Assembly: GCA_964566545.1 (NCBI GenBank)
Contig: CAZMIX010000022.1
Span: 1 to 36,271 of the forward strand
DNA length: 36,271 nt
DNA from: JAEYFP01 sp964566545
GTDB taxonomy: Bacteria > Bacillota > Clostridia > Lachnospirales > Lachnospiraceae
Reading direction: 5' to 3'
The stretch's first letter is position 1. The number at the start of each line of letters is the position of its first letter. Both the position numbers and the translations under genes were made by a program. Under the pieces are notes generated by a model. It did not search any database. It had not been told where the DNA came from and saw nothing but the letters and a program-made list of their open reading frames with translations. Shown in pieces: positions 33,644-36,271 of the stretch.

Positions 33644-34945
33644 ATGAGAAAAAGAATACTCTCCTTCCTGCTGGCATCCTGCATGGTGTTTTCTTCGGCG
33701 CTGTTCGTTACCGGATGCTCGACCAAGACCGGCCCGGCGGCTTTGTGGGAGGCTGGCAAAAAGAGAGACAAGATTGTTGTCATAAGCGATATCCACCTTG
33801 GCATTGATGACCGCTATACAGAAACGCTCAACAACCGTCCGTTTCTGATTGAGTTTTTGCAGCGACTGCAACGCACAACCGATGTGCGGGAGCTGGTGAT
33901 TAACGGTGATTTTCTGGATGATTGGTTTTTGCCGGTCTATTATCCCGCCTACACGGATGTAGCACAGTTTTACAAAGACGCCATTGCCACCAATCAAGCC
34001 GTTTTCGACGAGCTCAACAACGTGATAAAAAGCGGCATCAAGCTGGTTTACATACCCGGCAACCATGACATGACGCTGCAGGCGGACATCTTGCAGGAAG
34101 CAGTGCCGGACATCGTCCAGGCTTGGGATGCAGAAGGCCTCGGCCTTTATTACACAGGTGACAGAAACGAGATCCTGATTGAGCACGGCCACCGCTATGA
34201 CGTATTTTCCGCGCCGGATACGGTCACCAATGCGGAGCTGTGCGGCAACGATGACACCATCTTCCCCGCCGGTTATTTCTACGCCCGCTATGGCGCAACA
34301 TGGGTGCTCGAAGGCCGCCCGGAGGTTGAAAAGGATTTGCCGGTAGTAACGAATGTTCCGGATAAATCCGATGCGGATCAATACGGCGCGTATCTGTATT
34401 ACGCGATTCTCAAAAGCGTATCCGAGCGAATGACTCCCAACGAGGGCCTTGAGGAAAAAATATTCGATATGCACATCGCTGGCTTTGACGACGCATACAC
34501 CTATTTGGATTTCTATCCCACGCAGCAGGCGGACGGAACGATCTCCGCACCGGTACTGTTCAAAAACATTCAGCGCACATGGGCAGAGCGCCAAGTAATC
34601 AACAAGGTCAAGGTTTCAAGCAGCTTCATCGAGGCGGTTGCCGGAACCTTGGACTGGGAGTATTTTTTCAAACAGGCAAAGGTTCAATATCTGGAAAACC
34701 CCAATGAAAATGTGGATGTGGTTGTGTTCGGCCATACCCATGTGCCCTCCTATCAGGATATGGGCAACGGAAAATACTATATCAATGAGGGAGCGTGGAT
34801 CGACCATAACACCAACTATCCAGATGCTGACCGCACCTTTGCCGTCATCACCACCGGCGAAAAGACCACGCCCGCACTGTACAGTTTTATGGAGGACGGC
34901 TCCGTGACCGATATTTCTGCAAGTGTCGGCATAGAAAAAGAGTAA
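33644..34945 (+). CDS. Calcineurin-like metallophosphoesterase lipoprotein
   Basis: Secreted, lipid-anchored phosphoesterase of unknown substrate, 434 residues. Signal peptide with lipobox VTGC (Cys25). The two-metal site is complete: Asp49 and His51 in ISDIHLG, Asp89 in NGDFLDD, Asn140-His141 in PGNHDM, a later HGHRYD, and GHTHVPS in the last quarter. The pattern recalls UDP-diacylglucosamine hydrolase-like enzymes, but the large insert around residues 200-300 differs, so substrate is left open. The start is chosen because GGAGG is 8 bases upstream; ATG at 33638 and TTG at 33629 are alternatives. It is richer in G+C than the housekeeping genes to its left and sits in decayed sequence, suggesting acquisition. 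Confidence 0.88.
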   Translation: MRKRILSFLLASCMVFSSALFVTGCSTKTGPAALWEAGKKRDKIVVISDIHLGIDDRYTETLNNRPFLIEFLQRLQRTTDVRELVINGDFLDDWFLPVYYPAYTDVAQFYKDAIATNQAVFDELNNVIKSGIKLVYIPGNHDMTLQADILQEAVPDIVQAWDAEGLGLYYTGDRNEILIEHGHRYDVFSAPDTVTNAELCGNDDTIFPAGYFYARYGATWVLEGRPEVEKDLPVVTNVPDKSDADQYGAYLYYAILKSVSERMTPNEGLEEKIFDMHIAGFDDAYTYLDFYPTQQADGTISAPVLFKNIQRTWAERQVINKVKVSSSFIEAVAGTLDWEYFFKQAKVQYLENPNENVDVVVFGHTHVPSYQDMGNGKYYINEGAWIDHNTNYPDADRTFAVITTGEKTTPALYSFMEDGSVTDISASVGIEKE

Positions 34946-35018
34946 CCCACCGCTGCGGAAAGTCCTTTCGCCAATGCATTCTTACGGGCGATCAGGATGC
35001 GGATATTCGGATTTGAAC

Positions 35019-35052
35019 ATAAGCGGCATCCCGAATCATTTGGGATGCCGCT
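35019..35052 (+). terminator. Hairpin after the metallophosphoesterase gene
   Basis: AGCGGCATCCC and GGGATGCCGCT form an 11-bp stem around GAATCATTT, about 75 bases past the stop. There is no T-run, so termination is uncertain. Confidence 0.5.
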
Positions 35053-35080
35053 GTATCCTCACCGGAAGGAGCGTGATGGA

Positions 35081-35296
35081 ATGGAAGATCGTAGGCGTGG
35101 GGATGCGCCGCTTTCTGCCCCCAATACGGAGGGCAACGTATGGCCAAAACAGGTTTGTCCGGCTTTTGAGCCGAGAGCCGATACACCGGAGGGGATGCGG
35201 CAATGCTGGTACTGCCGATGTGCCGATTTTCATCTGGACAAGCCACGCTCACTGGATGTGGGCGTGTGCTACTGGCCAAGAAAAATACTGAAATAG
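35081..35296 (+). CDS. Small cysteine-containing hypothetical protein
   Basis: A 71-codon frame with a well-placed GAAGGAG about 9 bases before the ATG. The product is hydrophilic and ends with QCWYCRCADFHLDKP, then LDVGVCYWPRKILK. The CxxC-x-C pair plus a later Cys suggests a small metal-binding fold. I recall similar Cys/His-DFHL tails in short proteins of clostridial accessory elements, but cannot name a family. It is followed directly by the remains of a secreted-protein gene. It could be a real gene or a leftover. Confidence 0.45.
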   Translation: MEDRRRGDAPLSAPNTEGNVWPKQVCPAFEPRADTPEGMRQCWYCRCADFHLDKPRSLDVGVCYWPRKILK

Positions 35297-35308
35297 GAGA
35301 AGCGAAAC

Positions 35309-35460
35309 AAAAAAGAGGAAAAAAGAATTTTAAGTATTTGGCTTTCTGTGTTCATGATGCTGACCCTGCTGCCCACCACAGCGCCGGCGGACACGCCTGC
35401 GCAAGCCCAATGGGGCGTGGCGGGCAGCGGCGGCACGGCGCAGCTTGTTCAGGTACTCCA
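35309..35460 (+). pseudogene. Signal-peptide fragment of a secreted surface protein
   Basis: The frame reads KKEEKRILSIWLSVF, MMLTLLPTTAPADTPAQAQ and then GVAGSGGTAQ. It has the charged start, hydrophobic core and Ala-x-Ala exit typical of large clostridial surface proteins (MKKRKRILS... type). No ATG is in frame before it; the expected start has been lost, and a GTG at 35348 would cut off the charged region. After about 35460 the frame runs into antisense of an unrelated membrane-protein gene and stops at 35539. So this is the 5' scrap of a gene whose body is gone. Confidence 0.55.
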
Positions 35461-35948
35461 CTTTTTGTCTGACTTTTTCTCGATCTTAAGAGATATACTG
35501 CTAGTACAATCATCCACAACAGATAAGAATAGATATTAATACGTTCCTTTATTCCAAGCCATGGGGTTGGTAGATTTGCTGCAATATTTGAACTATCCAT
35601 GCCAGCCCAGATACCAAATATAAGACAGATCAGAATCGTCGCAATTGAATAGAGGCAAAATGGCTTTCCATTTCCAACAGAGCCAAAGCCTAATGTGAGA
35701 AAGATTATCAGTACTGTAATGATTGTTAGAATTATGTGTCCAAAATCATTCGCTGAAACCTCTCCCCGTATATGCATTGGGAAGAATGGAAGTAATAATC
35801 CCACGGCTCCGTTTAAAATAATAAAAATTCCAGTTAAGCAAAGGGAACGCTTTTTGCCTGCGGAGAACAATATACCTGCTCCGAATGCAATATCGAGCAC
35901 GTTGTATACGGTTAACAATGATAACCCGGTCTGATTCTGCACTGTCAT
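35460..35948 (-). pseudogene. Truncated multi-helix membrane protein (DUF998-like)
   Basis: From ATG 35948 the frame shows about five hydrophobic helices (LSLLTVYNVLDIAFGAGILF, LTGIFIILNGAVGLLLPFF, FGHIILTIITVLIIFLTLGF, FCLYSIATILICLIFGIWAG and YSYLLWMIVLAVYLL). The order and the FGHIILT and GIKERINIYSYLLW motifs resemble DUF998 family proteins, a tentative call. The family's first helix is absent at the N-terminus. The frame continues past the last helix into the antisense of the secreted-protein scrap and stops at 35352. Both ends therefore look broken, and function is unlikely. Confidence 0.5.
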
Positions 35949-36059
35949 AGAATATACCTACCACATCATATGCCTTTTTCTTTTCTTCCTCAGGAGTATA
36001 TCAGTCTGCCATTCACTGCCTGTATAGATATCAAATGCGGTGACAATACCGTTATTAAA

Positions 36060-36205
36060 GTGGTAAAGAAATTCGTTAGCAAGTGGTAAACTTTTTCGCT
36101 AGCGCAGATGGTAAACTTTTTCATCAGCGTTTTCGCCATAAATGGTAAACTATTTAGCCAGCGAGGTGGTAAACAATTTCGTCAGCGAGTGGTAAACTTT
36201 TTCAT
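36060..36205. repeat. Six imperfect GGTAAAC direct repeats near the right edge
   Basis: TGGTAAA(C/G) recurs starting at 36061, 36084, 36109, 36143, 36167 and 36190. Most copies continue TTTTTC or a variant and then CAGCG or TAGCG. Spacing is 23-25 bases except one of 34. Copy 1 is the most divergent (TGGTAAAG). Such multiple end-proximal repeats are known from IS21-family elements, where the transposase binds them. The element body would lie beyond the right edge. Assignment to IS21 is inference. Confidence 0.6.
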
Positions 36206-36271
36206 TGACATTCACATTCTTTATACGTGACCCATTGTCTTTCACGGCCAATAATGTACCTGTCCAGATCT

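Noticed and set aside
34974..35296. Three overlapping plus-strand frames of about 100 codons after the metallophosphoesterase
   Set aside because: The frames compete with each other and run through a hairpin; only the short one from 35081 has a fitting ribosome binding site.
36202..36270. Partial minus-strand CDS at the right edge
   Set aside because: Only 22 codons are visible, and no family could be recognised; it is mentioned only as context for the repeats.

Overview
The window looks like a chromosome segment of an anaerobic, low-to-medium GC, endospore-forming Clostridia, most like a Lachnospiraceae-type gut bacterium. The evidence is an alpha/beta small acid-soluble spore protein, Gram-positive style lipoproteins with LAGC lipoboxes, strong AGGAGG ribosome binding sites, a pyrophosphate-type phosphofructokinase, and a tig-clpP-clpX-lon-ysxC gene order. 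No tRNA, rRNA or CRISPR array is visible.

Layout: (1) Positions 1-5017, minus strand: a nucleoside-type ABC importer. A BMP-family lipoprotein gene comes first, then a stem-loop, then a duplicated-domain ATPase and two permeases; the last permease runs off the left edge. (2) 5037-15600, minus strand: a long protein quality-control and housekeeping run (tig, clpP, clpX, lon, ysxC, an AI-2E family permease, truA, a cation diffusion facilitator and a DUF1266 lipoprotein), with the extended -10 promoter ahead of tig. (3) 15697-18353: an ECF-type S component, a relic of a group II intron behind a spore-protein terminator, the spore protein gene, a DJ-1/PfpI protein and a CYTH protein. (4) 18362-24372, minus strand: a maltodextrin-type operon (binding protein, two permeases, malQ, LacI-family regulator) behind a promoter followed by a tandem array of operator-like 12-mers. 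The first permease gene contains a run of ten Ns. (5) 24447-32520: an EamA transporter, a GT2 glycosyltransferase, glycogen phosphorylase, a second LacI-family regulator, PPi-phosphofructokinase and a membrane-anchored Tim44-like/zinc-ribbon protein. (6) 32646-33043: a cold-shock gene with a long structured leader. (7) 33044-36271: an accessory, decayed stretch holding a sensor-kinase fragment, an intact metallophosphoesterase lipoprotein, a small Cys protein, a secreted-protein fragment, a truncated membrane protein, and a set of GGTAAAC direct repeats next to the right edge.

Functionally, regions 4 and 5 form a coherent alpha-glucan programme. Maltodextrins are imported (no dedicated MalK ATPase is present, so a shared one is presumed), rearranged by MalQ, phosphorolysed by GlgP, and fed into a glycolysis that uses PPi at the phosphofructokinase step. 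Two LacI-family regulators and two kinds of CG-centred operator-like sequence lie at the promoters of malE and glgP.

I see no complete defence system or other clearly new multi-gene system. The strongest second-look items are the operator array before malE, the palindrome filling the glgP promoter spacer, the terminator-like hairpin in the cold-shock leader, the group II intron relic with a collapsed domain V, and the mosaic right-hand end.
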